Source: Virgifigura sp964551315 (GTDB lineage: Bacteria > Pseudomonadota > Alphaproteobacteria > Dongiales > Dongiaceae). From it: a stretch of 64,000 nt of DNA. The translations under genes and the position numbers were made by a program. Below the pieces are notes generated by a model. The model made no database searches. It was not told the origin of the DNA and saw only the letters and a program-made list of their open reading frames with translations. The DNA lies in NCBI GenBank assembly GCA_964551315.1, contig CAZKCM010000018.1:7006-71005 (forward strand), in the 5' to 3' direction. Below, piece by piece: positions 22,643 through 33,845 of this stretch. The stretch's first letter is position 1; the number at the start of each line of letters is the position of its first letter.

Positions 22643-23824
22643 ATGCCTTCGGGTCGCGGCACGGTTCTTCATCTCGCGCATGTCTTCCCCAGCTTCGCTG
22701 TCGGCGGGCAGCAGGTCCGTTTCGTCACGCTGGCGAACGCGCTGCGGGACCGGTATCGCCACACGGTGCTGGCGATGGACGGGAATCTGACCTGTCGCGA
22801 CCTGCTCGACGGCGCGGTCGACTGCCATGCCCTTCCGCTGAATGCCCGGAAGTCGAGCGGGCTCAGCATCGAGAACCTCGTCCGGTTCCGCCGGCACCTG
22901 GCCCGTCTGCGCCCGGACCTCCTCCTCACCTACAACTGGGGGTCGACCGAATGGGCTCTCGTCAATCGGTGGCGACCCGTGTGCCCGCACCTCCATTTCG
23001 AGGACGGTTTCGGCGCGGAGGAGAGCGGCGAGCGGCAGCTTCGTCGGCGCGTGCTGTTCCGGCGCCTCGCCCTGACCGGGCCGACCACCCGTGTCGTCGT
23101 GCCGTCGACGACGCTGCGCCGGATCGCCCTCGATGTCTGGCGTCTGGACCCCGAGCGGGTTCTCTACATCCCGAACGGGATCGATTGCGCGCGGTTCGCA
23201 CAGCCGCCCGAGGCGTCGGCCGCGGCTCGGATCGGACGGCGGGAGGATGACCTCGTCATCGGCACGATCGGGGCGCTGCGGCCGGAGAAGAACTTCGGCC
23301 GGCTGATTCGCGCTCTGGCCGCCCTGCCGGCGAAGGGGCGCCCGCCCCGGCTCGTTGTGGTAGGCGGGGGACCGGAGCGGTCGGCGCTGGAGACCCTGGC
23401 GCGGGATTGCGGGGTGGCCGACCGGGTCCTCTTCACCGGGCCGATCGAACGGCCCGAAGGGGTTCTGGGCCTGTTCGATCTCTTCGCCCTGTCCTCGGAC
23501 ACCGAGCAGATGCCCTATACGATCCTGGAGGCCATGGCGGCCGGCCTGCCAATCGTCGCCACCGACGTCGGCGACGTGAAGGCGATGGTGGCCGCGGAAA
23601 ACAGGCCCTTCGTCGTCCCCAAGGACGATCCGGCGCGCTTTGTGCAGGCTCTCGACCGGCTGCTGAGTGCTCCCGGGGACCGTCGGCGGCTCGGCGCCGC
23701 GAACCAGCAACGCGCCCGCGAGACCTTCGACCAGCGCGCCATGATCGCCACCTATGACGGCCTTTTCGCGGCGATGACCGGGGCGGCCGGCGCAGCGGCG
23801 GCTGGGACGTCGCCGGCGGTGTGA
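22643..23824 (+). CDS. GT4-type glycosyltransferase
   Basis: A 393-residue GT-B fold glycosyltransferase. The N-terminal domain starts with VLHLAHVFPSFAVGGQQVRF, the acceptor-side motif of GT4 enzymes including the GGxxx loop. The C-terminal donor domain has VIGTIGALRPEKNFGRLI, LVVVGGGPERSALETLA, VLFTGPIERPEGVLGLFDLF and SSDTEQMPYTILEAMAAGLP, which contains the Glu-x7-Glu-like element that binds the sugar nucleotide. It would add a sugar to the lipid-linked repeat on the cytoplasmic face. It is on the opposite strand to the main cluster and convergent with the protease gene. The sugar specificity cannot be read from the sequence. Confidence 0.87.
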   Translation: MPSGRGTVLHLAHVFPSFAVGGQQVRFVTLANALRDRYRHTVLAMDGNLTCRDLLDGAVDCHALPLNARKSSGLSIENLVRFRRHLARLRPDLLLTYNWGSTEWALVNRWRPVCPHLHFEDGFGAEESGERQLRRRVLFRRLALTGPTTRVVVPSTTLRRIALDVWRLDPERVLYIPNGIDCARFAQPPEASAAARIGRREDDLVIGTIGALRPEKNFGRLIRALAALPAKGRPPRLVVVGGGPERSALETLARDCGVADRVLFTGPIERPEGVLGLFDLFALSSDTEQMPYTILEAMAAGLPIVATDVGDVKAMVAAENRPFVVPKDDPARFVQALDRLLSAPGDRRRLGAANQQRARETFDQRAMIATYDGLFAAMTGAAGAAAAGTSPAV

Positions 23825-23843
23825 GGCGGACGTCGCGGCCGTC

Positions 23844-24857
23844 TCAGCGCCAGCAATTCACCCTTACGACAAACTGCCGGGCCGTCGCCAGGATGTCTTC
23901 GTCCGACAGCGGTGGTCCGGACGGCTCGACCCGAAACGAGACGTCATGCGCCTCGAGGAACTCGAAGATCGCGGGATTCGAAATGGCGAGACCGATGTCG
24001 TCGACGATCTGCCCAGTCTTCCGGTAGAACGCGACGCTGTCGATCTTTGCCTTCACCAGGCCGACCACATTGCCGCTCTGATCGACGAGCGGGCTGCCGC
24101 TGTGGCCGGGCTCGACCGAGCCGCCGACGAGGAACTGCGGGCTCTGCGACGCCAGGTCCTGCGGCCGGGCGATCGCCGGCGTCAGGCTCGACAGGATGGT
24201 CGGCACGCCCTGGAGCGGAAAGCCGATGACGGCCAGCCGGAACGGGCTCGCCGAGGCAGGGTCCGCGTTGAAGGCGGCGACCGTCCGGCCCTCGTCCGTC
24301 AGACCGCTCGAGAGCAGTGCCAGGTCTCGTTCGCCGTCCTTCGCGCGCAGCCGTGCCGGCGTATTGGTGCCGTCCGCCGCCGTCACGGATATCACCGCGC
24401 AGCTCCGGACGACGTGAAAGTTGGTGAGGATCTCGCCGCCGTTCTGGCTGACCAATATGCCGGTGCCGCTTCCGGAAAGGCGGCGGTTCTCCGTCGCCGA
24501 GCCGACGCCGAACTGGCGGGCCGCAGCCTGTACCCGCAGGTTCCGCGCCGCCTCGAGCCGGGCGGCCTCGCGCTCATCGACGATCTCGCCGCGGCAAAGG
24601 GCGGCCGGCAGGCGGGTCACGAGGTCGCGCTCGGACTCGTAGCAGGCGACAATGGCGTCAGGATCGGTCGGGTCGGGCGGTATCCCGGGCTGCATGGCCG
24701 GCTGTGTGGCTGGCAGCGACATGGCGCAGCCGGCGGTGAGCAAGGTCGCCGACAGCGCTGCCGACGGCCCCGGAAGGGGCAGGGGAGGGAAGAGACGGCG
24801 CACGAAAGCGAACGTTTGCGCAACGAATTGCATGGGTTTCCACCCCCCTCTCGCCAT
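23844..24857 (-). CDS. Trypsin-like (S1-type) serine protease lipoprotein
   Basis: A 337-residue trypsin-like serine peptidase. A hydrophobic segment ends in a lipobox-like LLTAGC (Cys about residue 44), so it may be a lipoprotein with a rather long N-region. The catalytic triad is visible: His in EILTNFHVVRSC, Asp in GERDLALLSS and Ser in VEPGHSGSPLVDQSGNVVG. A coiled, charged region (about residues 75-110) precedes the protease domain; no PDZ domain is present, unlike DegP. I chose the start at 24857 because GGAGGT lies 6 bases upstream; a longer frame to 24890 lacks such a site. It lies within the polysaccharide cluster and could process envelope proteins, which is inference. Confidence 0.85.
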   Translation of the reverse strand: MARGGWKPMQFVAQTFAFVRRLFPPLPLPGPSAALSATLLTAGCAMSLPATQPAMQPGIPPDPTDPDAIVACYESERDLVTRLPAALCRGEIVDEREAARLEAARNLRVQAAARQFGVGSATENRRLSGSGTGILVSQNGGEILTNFHVVRSCAVISVTAADGTNTPARLRAKDGERDLALLSSGLTDEGRTVAAFNADPASASPFRLAVIGFPLQGVPTILSSLTPAIARPQDLASQSPQFLVGGSVEPGHSGSPLVDQSGNVVGLVKAKIDSVAFYRKTGQIVDDIGLAISNPAIFEFLEAHDVSFRVEPSGPPLSDEDILATARQFVVRVNCWR

Positions 24858-25034
24858 CGTTGTACCTCCTTCGCGCTCGCTTCCCGCCAACGGCGCCTTT
24901 GTTGCTCTTGTTCCAACCCCCGTGATAGGGTCTTTACGAGGCGTTCATCATGACCTGCCAAAAGAAAATTGATGCTTTCGGTGTTTTCTTAGGACTCCTG
25001 GCGAACCTGTGCTGATCAAAGAACGCGCGGTGAC

Positions 25035-26144
25035 GTGATAACGAGTCATTCCGGAGTCCTGTTCCAGGACGTTTGGCGGCCGGTGACGCTGCCCCCAGAC
25101 CTTCCGCCGTTGCTTCTGGTGGTCGTCGATACCGAAGAAGAGTTCGACTGGGCGAAGCCGTTTTCGCGCCAGGAGGTCAGCGTACGCTCGATGGCGGCGC
25201 AGCACCGGATGCATCGGATCTTCGACAAGTTCGGCATAAAGCCGACCTATGTGATCGATTATCCTGTCATCAGCCAGGAGGAAGGCGTCGCCCCGCTGCG
25301 CGAGCTGCTCGAGGCCGGGAGCTGCATCGTCGGGACGCATCTTCAGCCTTGGGTCAACCCGCCCTTCCTGGAGCAGGTCTCCGACCGGAACTCCTTCCCC
25401 GGGAATCTCGAGCCGGACCTCGAAAGGCGCAAGCTGGAGATGCTGACGCGAAAGATCGAGGACGTCCTCGGCATCAGCCCGACCATCTACAAGGCCGGCC
25501 GCTACGGCCTGGGGCCGCATACTTTCCGGACGCTGGCGGAGACCGGTTACACGATCGATCTCAGCGCCGTGCCGGGGGCCGATCTTCGGTGGAAGTTCGG
25601 GCCGGACTTCCGCCGCATCCGGCCGATTCCGTACTGGGTCGGCGACGCGAAGATCCTCGAGCTGCCGATGACCCGTGGATACACGGGGCTCCTCGCGGCC
25701 CTCGGGCCGCAACTCGACGGGTTGCTGAACATCCCCTTGGCGCGCTGGCTCCATCTCGGTGGCATCTTTGCCCGGTTCCGCCTTCTTGAGGGAATCATCC
25801 TGAGCCCCGAAGGGGAAAACCACCGGCAGCATCTGGCCCTCCTGCGCGAGCTGCTGAAGCGCGGCGTGCGAATCTTCAGCCTCACCTACCACAGCCCGTC
25901 GCTCGTGCCGGGCAACACGCCCTACGTCCGCTCCGACGCGGATCTGCGCCGCTTCCTCGAAACCGTCGAGCAGTTCTGCGCGGCCTTTATCGACGAATTT
26001 GCCGGCGTCCCGACGGACCCGCTGTCGATCCGCAAGATGCTGCTGGACGCCGAGGCGCGCGAGGCGTCGGCCGCGCCGCCGGCGGGCGAAGGCGCTAGCC
26101 CCGCAGCTCGGTCAGCAGCAGCTTCGCCGCCTCGCGCTCGGTGA
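25035..26144 (+). CDS. Polysaccharide deacetylase-like protein (WalW-type)
   Basis: A 369-residue protein with a polysaccharide deacetylase-like (CE4/NodB-related) fold. The metal-site candidates are the acidic residues of LLLVVVDTEEEFDWAKPF and the histidine of IVGTHLQPWVNPPF. The later PTIYKAGRYGLGPHTFRTLA and SLTYHSPSLVPGN correspond to the remaining family motifs. Proteins of this size with this layout often lie in polysaccharide clusters. The start is a GTG at 25035; no in-frame ATG occurs before the upstream stop codon. Its last 50 bases overlap, on the opposite strand, the 3' end of prsT; its alanine- and proline-rich tail is encoded there. Deacetylase activity is inferred, not certain. 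Confidence 0.75.
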   Translation: MITSHSGVLFQDVWRPVTLPPDLPPLLLVVVDTEEEFDWAKPFSRQEVSVRSMAAQHRMHRIFDKFGIKPTYVIDYPVISQEEGVAPLRELLEAGSCIVGTHLQPWVNPPFLEQVSDRNSFPGNLEPDLERRKLEMLTRKIEDVLGISPTIYKAGRYGLGPHTFRTLAETGYTIDLSAVPGADLRWKFGPDFRRIRPIPYWVGDAKILELPMTRGYTGLLAALGPQLDGLLNIPLARWLHLGGIFARFRLLEGIILSPEGENHRQHLALLRELLKRGVRIFSLTYHSPSLVPGNTPYVRSDADLRRFLETVEQFCAAFIDEFAGVPTDPLSIRKMLLDAEAREASAAPPAGEGASPAARSAAASPPRAR

Positions 26145-28962
26145 AGGGCTGATCCGTCGCCAGCAGTTTCTCGAGAATCGCCAACGCCGCATCGCGGTCG
26201 CCTGCCGCGTGCAGCGCGTACGCCAGGTGATACTGGATATCGAGGTTCGTCGGTGCCGCGCTTGCCGCCTCGCGGAGCAGCTCCAGCCCTTCCGGCGTCT
26301 GGGCCGACTGGACGAGGAGCCAACCCAGCGTATCGGCGATCTCCGGAGAGGAGGGCGCCAGCTGCCGGGCCCGCCGGGCGTAGTCCAGGGCGTTGGGCTG
26401 GTTCAGCTCGTTCTTGAGCCAGGCCAGGTTGTTCAGGACGGCGGCGTCGTTCGGGTTCACGGCCGCCAGCCTCTCGTAGTGTTGCGCGGCGGCCTCGTAG
26501 TCGCCTGTTTCGAGCAGAGCCGAAGCGAGGGCGAGCCGCGCCGAGTGATCGTCCTCGTGGCTTTCCACCCAGTCCTTGAGGTTGGCCACCGCCGCGTCCA
26601 TCTCGCCGGCCGACCGCCGGGCCAGGAACAGGTCGATCGCCAGGGACGAGACCGGATTCTCCTGGAACGCCTGGGTGAGGACCGAGACGGCCTCGCCGGT
26701 CCGGCCGAGCCGCATCAGCACGTCCGACTTGAGCTGCGCCGCGGCCACGGCGTTGTCCGCCTTCAGCCGGTCGGCGATCCGCAGCGCCTCCTCCGGCCGC
26801 TCCTCGGACATGGCGAAGTTGATGAGGCCGGCTGCCGCAGCGGCATTTCCCGGATCCTTCGCCTGCAGATCGATGAGGACCTGCCGCGCCTCGTCCTTCC
26901 GGTCGGCGGCGTAGAGCGCATCGGCGAGCGCGAGCTGAAGCCGCTCCGAATCCGGCTGAAGCGCCGCCGCCGTCTGGAACAGCTCGGCGGACTCGGCCGA
27001 GGCGCCGGCGTCGAACAGCGCACCGGCGGCGAAGGCGATGGTCTCCGCGTCGTCAAGCGCCATTTCGGCCAGTTCCCGGGCCACCGGGACGACGGGTTCG
27101 CGCTGCCCGTTCCGCAGATAGGAGATGATCAATGCCCGCCGGACCGCCCTGCTGTCGGGCATCGCGGCCCGGGCGGATTCGAGCAGTTCGTATGTCTCGT
27201 CCGGGCGGCCCTGGCTCAACAGGAACTCGGCCAGGCGCAGGGTCATCCGCTCGTCTTTCGGGTTCCGCTCCAGGCGGTCCCGCATCCGGTTCTCGACCGC
27301 CTCCGGATTGCCGGCACGCAGGTCGAGCCGGTCGAGGTTCGACAGGGCCGAAAGGAAGTCGGGATTGATCGCCAAGGCTTCCTCGAAGCGTTGGCGCGCC
27401 GTCTCTTCGTCCCCGCGCGCCACATGCACGCCGCCCTCGATGTTGAGGACCACGGGGTTATCCGGATGCTGCGATTTCAGCCGCTCGACCTCTTCGAGGG
27501 CCGCGTCGAAATCGCGGGTCCGCAGGTAGTCGAGGACCAGCAGGATCCGTCTCGACAGATCGTCCGGCTGCAGAAGCTCGCCCTCCGGCAGAGCCGCCTG
27601 GCGCGCCGCCGTTTCCGCTCCCGCGCTCTCGCCGGCGGGCGCCTCGCCGCTGGGAACGTCGCCCGCGGGGATCTCGCCGATGCCGAGCGACGGGCCGAGC
27701 AGGGTCAGCGCCGTGCGCGCCTGCTGGACGACGGCCGGGTTGCCCGACCGCTCGATCTGCTCGAAGATCTTGGCCGCCTCGTCATATCTCGCGGTCCGCA
27801 TGTAACCGCTGGCGAGCAGCTGCAGCGCGGCCGCGTCGTCGGGATGCTCCTGGACCAGAGGTTCGAGAAGCTCGACCGCCGACTCCGGCTCGCCTTGGCG
27901 CAGGTGAACGAGCGCCAGCAGGCGCTTCGCCGCCGTGTTCTGCGGTTGGGCGCGGACATATCGCGTCAGCATGTCGTTGGCCTGGGCGTACTGCCCTGTG
28001 CTGAACTTGATGAGACCACCCAGCAGAAGCCCCGGGATGAAGTCCCGCATCTCGTCCTGAATCGTCAGGTACAGCCGGTCCGCCTCGTTGTACTCGCCCC
28101 GGGCGAAATGGACGCCCGCCTGCAGATACTTCGCGAAGCGATGATCGGGCTGGCGCTCGAGCACCGCCGCGACCTCCCTCTCGCCTTCTTCGAGCTTGCC
28201 GGTCTGCAGGAGGGCTTGCGCCCGGCCGAGATGGACGCGCGTATCGCCCGGCCGGATGCGGTTCGCCCGTTCGAGCGCGTCCAGCGCCCCGGCGAACTGC
28301 CGCTCGCGGAGCGCCATCTCGGCCTTCAGCAGCCAGCCGTCGAAGAACTCCGGATCGATGTCGAGCGCGGTCTGCAGGGTATCGCGGGCGGTCTCGAGGT
28401 CACCCCGGGCGGCCTGCAGCCGGGCGAGCGCGAAATGCGCACCGACCGCCTTGGGGTCCGAGTCCAGGATCTCACGGTACAGCGCCTCCGCCTTCTCCGG
28501 CTCGCCGAGGCCGAAATGGGCGTTGCCCCGAAGCAGGATCTTCTGCCGGTGCAGTTCCGGCGTCGCGGCCTCCGGCGAGATGGCCGACAGGACCGCGTCG
28601 TATTTCTGCTGCATCAGCAGGGCGTTGCCGAGCAGGATCTCCGTCTCGTCGCTGGGGCGCGCGCTCAGGGCCCGGCGCAGTTCCTTTTCGGCCGAGGGGC
28701 CGTCTCCCGCCTGCAGATACAGCTGGCCGAGCAGGAGCCGGGCGTCGGCATTGTCGGGATTCTGCTGCAGGGCGTTGCGGAGCTGGATGATCGCCGCGGC
28801 GGCGTTGCCGCTCTCGAGTTGCTTCAGCGCATCCTCGTAGAAGGACCGGGACCGCTCCTCCTCGATCGACACCGCCGATGCGCCGGAGGCTGCCCCCAGG
28901 ACGAGCAGGGCCGTCATGCTCGAGCTGAGCAGGAGGGATCGGAGGAATCGTCGTTCGCGCAT
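26095..28962 (-). CDS. prsT: PrsT-type TPR protein of the XrtA/PEP-CTERM system
   Basis: A 955-residue secreted protein made almost entirely of tetratricopeptide repeats, matching the PrsT family (TIGR02917-like) of exosortase clusters. A signal peptide (LLLSSSMTALLVLGAASGASA) is followed by tandem 34-residue TPRs from the first unit SFYEDALKQLESGNAAAAI to the last around NLDIQYHLAYALHAAGDRDA. Many family members are lipoproteins; here no Cys follows the hydrophobic stretch, so this copy should be freely periplasmic. A low-complexity Ala/Glu/Gly/Pro linker interrupts the repeats at about residues 415-450. It follows prsK-prsR on the same strand with a gap of 113 bases. It is thought to act in polysaccharide or surface-protein assembly; the exact role is unknown. 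Confidence 0.9.
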   Translation of the reverse strand: MRERRFLRSLLLSSSMTALLVLGAASGASAVSIEEERSRSFYEDALKQLESGNAAAAIIQLRNALQQNPDNADARLLLGQLYLQAGDGPSAEKELRRALSARPSDETEILLGNALLMQQKYDAVLSAISPEAATPELHRQKILLRGNAHFGLGEPEKAEALYREILDSDPKAVGAHFALARLQAARGDLETARDTLQTALDIDPEFFDGWLLKAEMALRERQFAGALDALERANRIRPGDTRVHLGRAQALLQTGKLEEGEREVAAVLERQPDHRFAKYLQAGVHFARGEYNEADRLYLTIQDEMRDFIPGLLLGGLIKFSTGQYAQANDMLTRYVRAQPQNTAAKRLLALVHLRQGEPESAVELLEPLVQEHPDDAAALQLLASGYMRTARYDEAAKIFEQIERSGNPAVVQQARTALTLLGPSLGIGEIPAGDVPSGEAPAGESAGAETAARQAALPEGELLQPDDLSRRILLVLDYLRTRDFDAALEEVERLKSQHPDNPVVLNIEGGVHVARGDEETARQRFEEALAINPDFLSALSNLDRLDLRAGNPEAVENRMRDRLERNPKDERMTLRLAEFLLSQGRPDETYELLESARAAMPDSRAVRRALIISYLRNGQREPVVPVARELAEMALDDAETIAFAAGALFDAGASAESAELFQTAAALQPDSERLQLALADALYAADRKDEARQVLIDLQAKDPGNAAAAAGLINFAMSEERPEEALRIADRLKADNAVAAAQLKSDVLMRLGRTGEAVSVLTQAFQENPVSSLAIDLFLARRSAGEMDAAVANLKDWVESHEDDHSARLALASALLETGDYEAAAQHYERLAAVNPNDAAVLNNLAWLKNELNQPNALDYARRARQLAPSSPEIADTLGWLLVQSAQTPEGLELLREAASAAPTNLDIQYHLAYALHAAGDRDAALAILEKLLATDQPFTEREAAKLLLTELRG

Positions 28963-29075
28963 GGTGTTCCTTCACTCGTAAGGGTGAAAGCTCGACGGAT
29001 GCTTCCGCATGCCGCCATGATAAGGGCTTCCCGCCGGCAGGCGAAGGCGCTTTTGGGACGGTGGTTCGGGCGCTC

Positions 29076-30427
<1,352 letters not shown>

Positions 30428-30431
<4 letters not shown>

Positions 30432-32539
30432 TGTTCCGTCTCGTTCAATGCCGCTTCCTGCGCAGGCTGAGCGCTCGCCGAAGGGTCGCCGCTGGAGGCC
30501 AGCGGCAGCAGGAGCCGGACTGTCGTACCGGCACCGACCTGGCTTTCCACCTCGATCCGTCCCCCCCAGCCTTCAGCCAGCTCTCGGGCCTGATACATGC
30601 CGATACCAAATCCGCCGCCTTTGGTCGAGGCGAAGGGCTCGAACAGCTTCCGCTCGATGAAGGCCTGGGTCATGCCCGGCCCGTTGTCCGCGATCTCGAT
30701 CACGGCGTCGCCGCGCCGGGCGCGGCAGCGAATCTCGACCCGTCCGTCGGTTCCCACCGCCTCCAGGGAATTTTGAACCAGATTGTCAAGAATTCCCGAC
30801 AAAGCCATGCGATCGGCGCGAACCTGGATGCCGTCCTCGATCGTGCCGACCCGCAGCACCTCGCGGAGAGGCTTCTTGCGCTCCAAGAGCTCGTTGAGGA
30901 GTGGCGCGAGCGCCACGGCTTCGCCGGCCGGCTCCGAATCGGCGCCTTCGCGCAGGCGGACCAGCATTGCCTGCATTTTTTCCACCGAGCCGCGCACGGT
31001 TTCCAGGACGTCGCGCTGAAATTCCGGGTTGTTGCCGTGGCGTTCGGCGTGATGGAGGATCAGCGAGAGCTGGCTCACAAGGTTCTTCAGGTCGTGCGCG
31101 ACGAAGCTGAACCTCTTGCTCAGCCGCTCGAATCGCTGCGCCTCAATCAGTGCGCGCGTCGCCTGCTCCTCGGCGATGTAGCTGCCGATCTGAACGCCGA
31201 GGATGTCGAGAAGGTCTTCGTCCTCCCAGTTGAGCGCCCGCGGCGCCCGGGGCTGTCCCACCAGGATGGCGCCGACGATCTGGCCGCGGGCCCTGAGCGG
31301 GATCAGCAGCCACGGGGCTTCGAGGCCCTGGATCCAGGTGGTCACCTCCGCGGCCCGGTCGGGATTCTCGCCCGGAAGCTCGATCCCGCCGCGGAGGTTC
31401 AGCACCTCCTCGGACCGCTCCATCTGTTCGACCAGCGCGGCCGGCAGGGTGGGGCGGGTGGCGGCGCAGGCCCACTGGACGCGGCCGGCCAGCGAATAGA
31501 TGTCGCCGCGCCCGCGCAGATAAAGCGCGCCGGCGCTGCATTCCAGGACGTCGGCCATGGCCTGGACGGCCCGGTTGTAGAGGGTGCCTCCCTCGTCGCC
31601 CGCCGACATCGTGCGGATAAATCGCAGCCATTCGTGTCGGTAGTCATAGGCGAAGGCGAAGAAGTTCTGCGCGATGAACATCTTCATCCGCGCGCGAAGC
31701 TGGCCCGACAGCAGCAGCACGGCCAGCACCATGGCGGCGCCGGAGAAGAACAGCATCTGCAGGACCGGGCCCCAGGTCAGGTTCAGCTCGCGCATCAGAT
31801 AGCCGATGCCGGCGACGGCCAGCAGATAGATGCCGCTGCCGAGCAGCGCCGTGGTCTGCAGCACGGCGGCGCGGGAGACGCCGACGTCGAAGGACAGCGT
31901 GCGGATGCGCGCCGCGGCGACGAGGACGAAGGGCACGACCGCCGCGTTCACCAGGGGGCGCGCGGCGGCGATGACGGGGTCTATCTGTTTGAACAGCAGG
32001 GCCGCGGAATAGAGGAACAGGTCGAAGGCGAACAGCCCGCCGAGCCCGATCAGGAGGTGCTTGAAGGCCCAGCGCGCCCCGGCCGCGGTCTGCCTGAACA
32101 GGTTTTCGACCAGCAGGAGCCCGAGGATGGCGAGCGCCAGATGCGCGAACAGGCCGAGCCCGGGCAGGGACCCCATCTCGCTCCAGGCACTTCCCTCCAG
32201 CGCGGCGGCAGCACCGAGGCCGATCAGCGCGAGGCCGACGGCGGCCAGGGGGTCGCGCCACACCTGCGCCGCGGTGTCGCCCCGGGCAAGCAGCCCCCGG
32301 ATCACCAGCATGAAGAAGATCCAGCCGCCCGTCCGCGCAAGCTCGGCCAGGGGTTCGACGGCGGTGGGGCGCGCGGGAATCAGCCCGACCACGGCAACGG
32401 CCGCGGCCCACAGCACCGTCAGCGCCGTCGCCGCGATGAGCGCGAGGCCGAGCCCGCGCCGCCGCCACCCGCTCACGAGGAACACGGTCAGCAGCAGATA
32501 GGCGCCGGCGGCGATGCCGTGGGTGATGACGCCGATCAT
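30428..32539 (-). CDS. prsK: PrsK-type membrane sensor histidine kinase
   Basis: A 703-residue kinase of the XrtA/PEP-CTERM PrsK family (TIGR02916-like). Nine or so hydrophobic helices occupy roughly residues 1-285, followed by a GAF-like region (about 310-465, ending at DILGVQIGSYIAEEQATRAL) and a kinase core with H-box SFVAHDLKNLVSQLSLIL, N-box ILDNLVQNSLEAV, G1 IADNGPGM and G2 GGGFGIGMYQARE. I start at the ATG 32539 (MIGVITHG); a TTG at 32569 would add ten residues. The signal sensed is unknown. The AT-rich DNA immediately upstream (32590-32640) should hold its promoter. Confidence 0.92.
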
Positions 32540-32589
32540 TTCATCCGGTCGTTCAAGAACCGCGAGCAACGTTCACATCCGCTGGCGAA

Positions 32590-32640
32590 AAGGCCTCATA
32601 ATATTTTGAAATATAACACTATAGCGGGCCCAATTTCGAA
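32590..32640 (-). promoter_or_regulatory. AT-rich upstream region of prsK
   Basis: A block rich in A and T (AATATTTTGAAATATAACAC and neighbouring bases) stands out from the GC-rich surroundings directly upstream of prsK. It separates the prsKRT string from the main biosynthesis string. A promoter and regulator site are likely here, but I could not assign convincing -35/-10 or sigma-54 elements. Confidence 0.4.
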
Positions 32641-32744
32641 TGAATTCGGGGCCGTTTCCCGCCTTTCCTCCGATCGGCGTTTCGGCCGCGCCGGCCCTCC
32701 CCCGGTGGTACCCGGGCATTCCTGGGCCGATCTTGTCGCGGCGA

Positions 32745-33845
32745 TCAGCGCCCCCGGTTTCGGCCGGTCAGCCAGCGGGCGGCGCGGCGCACGGCCTTCG
32801 GCCCGAGGTTTCGCAGCGCGTAGGCAAGGCCGGCCGGGGTCGCGGGCTCGTAGGCGATCAGGCCCCAACGCTGGCGCCGCTCCGGCAGCCAGAGCCGCTT
32901 ATAGGGGTCGTCGCCGCGGCCGAAGTCGATCTCCTCCGTCCGGTCGTCCTGGAAGGCATGGCGCAGCAAGTGGTGGGTCAGGATCGATCCCGCCGAATAG
33001 CGCTTCACCGCCTCCAGATGGGCCAGCTTGAAGATCGTCGTGCGGCCCCGGTGGGTAACCCAGAGCTGCGCCGCGACCGGCCGGTCGTCGAGCCGGAGGA
33101 CCCCGACCGACACCGCGCCGGCCGCGAGTCCGGTCCGGATCAGGCCGGGCGCGAAGCCGCGATAGGGTTCCGGGGCCTTCCAGCTCTGGGCGTAGACCGT
33201 CTCGTAGGCGGCGACGGCGGCCTCGGCGTCCTCGGGCGCGCGGAGCAGCTCGATCGTCACGCGATGCTCGCGCCGCAGCTTCCGCTCCTTCCGCGCCACG
33301 GTGTTTCGGAGGCTGGCGTCGCGGCCGGCCCAATAGGCGTCGAAATCAAGGCCGTCCGGCCGCAGGTACCAGTTGCCGAACTGCGGGTAGGTTTCGACCA
33401 GATAGCCGGCCGCGCGCAGGCCGGCGTGCAGCGCGTCGAAGGAGGGCGAGGGGGCGTCGAGCGCGTCGAAGGCGATCCGGTCCGGTCGGTCCGCGGCGCG
33501 GCGCAGGCCTCGCCCCCATTCGGCGATGCGGGCGGCGCCGTCCGGCGCCTCGGCGATGCCGGTGAGCGAGAAGCCGCAGCTATAGTAATTGCTCAGGCCG
33601 GCGAGCGTTCGCGCCCGCAGCGGCCCAAATCGGTCCGGCCGCGTCCGCATGAACAGGACGATGGGCCGGCCCGGCCCGTCGGAAAGCTCGATCAGCGCCA
33701 GCCGGTCCCCGGGGTCGAGGCAGGTCGCCGCGAAGTTCCGGTACCAGGGGAGAGAGCAGTAATAGCTTTCGGCCGCCTCGAGCGCCGCCGCGGATCGAGC
33801 CTGCGCGGACAGGTCATCGATCCGATCAACGACCGAAACGATCAT
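32745..33845 (-). CDS. FemAB/GNAT-like N-acyltransferase (second in cluster)
   Basis: A 366-residue protein with two GNAT-like halves, as in FemAB/BioF2-type acyltransferases. The second half holds DASLRNTVARKERKLRREH, a helix typical of the family. It continues with APEPYRGFAPGLIRTGLAAG, PVAAQLWVTHRGRTTIFKLA and the acceptor-site-like EEIDFGRGDDPYKRLWLPE. Members transfer amino acids or acyl groups, or act in polysaccharide decoration. The start codon overlaps the stop of the asparagine synthase-like gene by 4 bases. The frame remains open far upstream inside that gene, but those residues are arginine-rich and not family-like. It is the last gene of the long biosynthesis string, 205 bases before prsK. 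Confidence 0.78.
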   Translation of the reverse strand: MIVSVVDRIDDLSAQARSAAALEAAESYYCSLPWYRNFAATCLDPGDRLALIELSDGPGRPIVLFMRTRPDRFGPLRARTLAGLSNYYSCGFSLTGIAEAPDGAARIAEWGRGLRRAADRPDRIAFDALDAPSPSFDALHAGLRAAGYLVETYPQFGNWYLRPDGLDFDAYWAGRDASLRNTVARKERKLRREHRVTIELLRAPEDAEAAVAAYETVYAQSWKAPEPYRGFAPGLIRTGLAAGAVSVGVLRLDDRPVAAQLWVTHRGRTTIFKLAHLEAVKRYSAGSILTHHLLRHAFQDDRTEEIDFGRGDDPYKRLWLPERRQRWGLIAYEPATPAGLAYALRNLGPKAVRRAARWLTGRNRGR

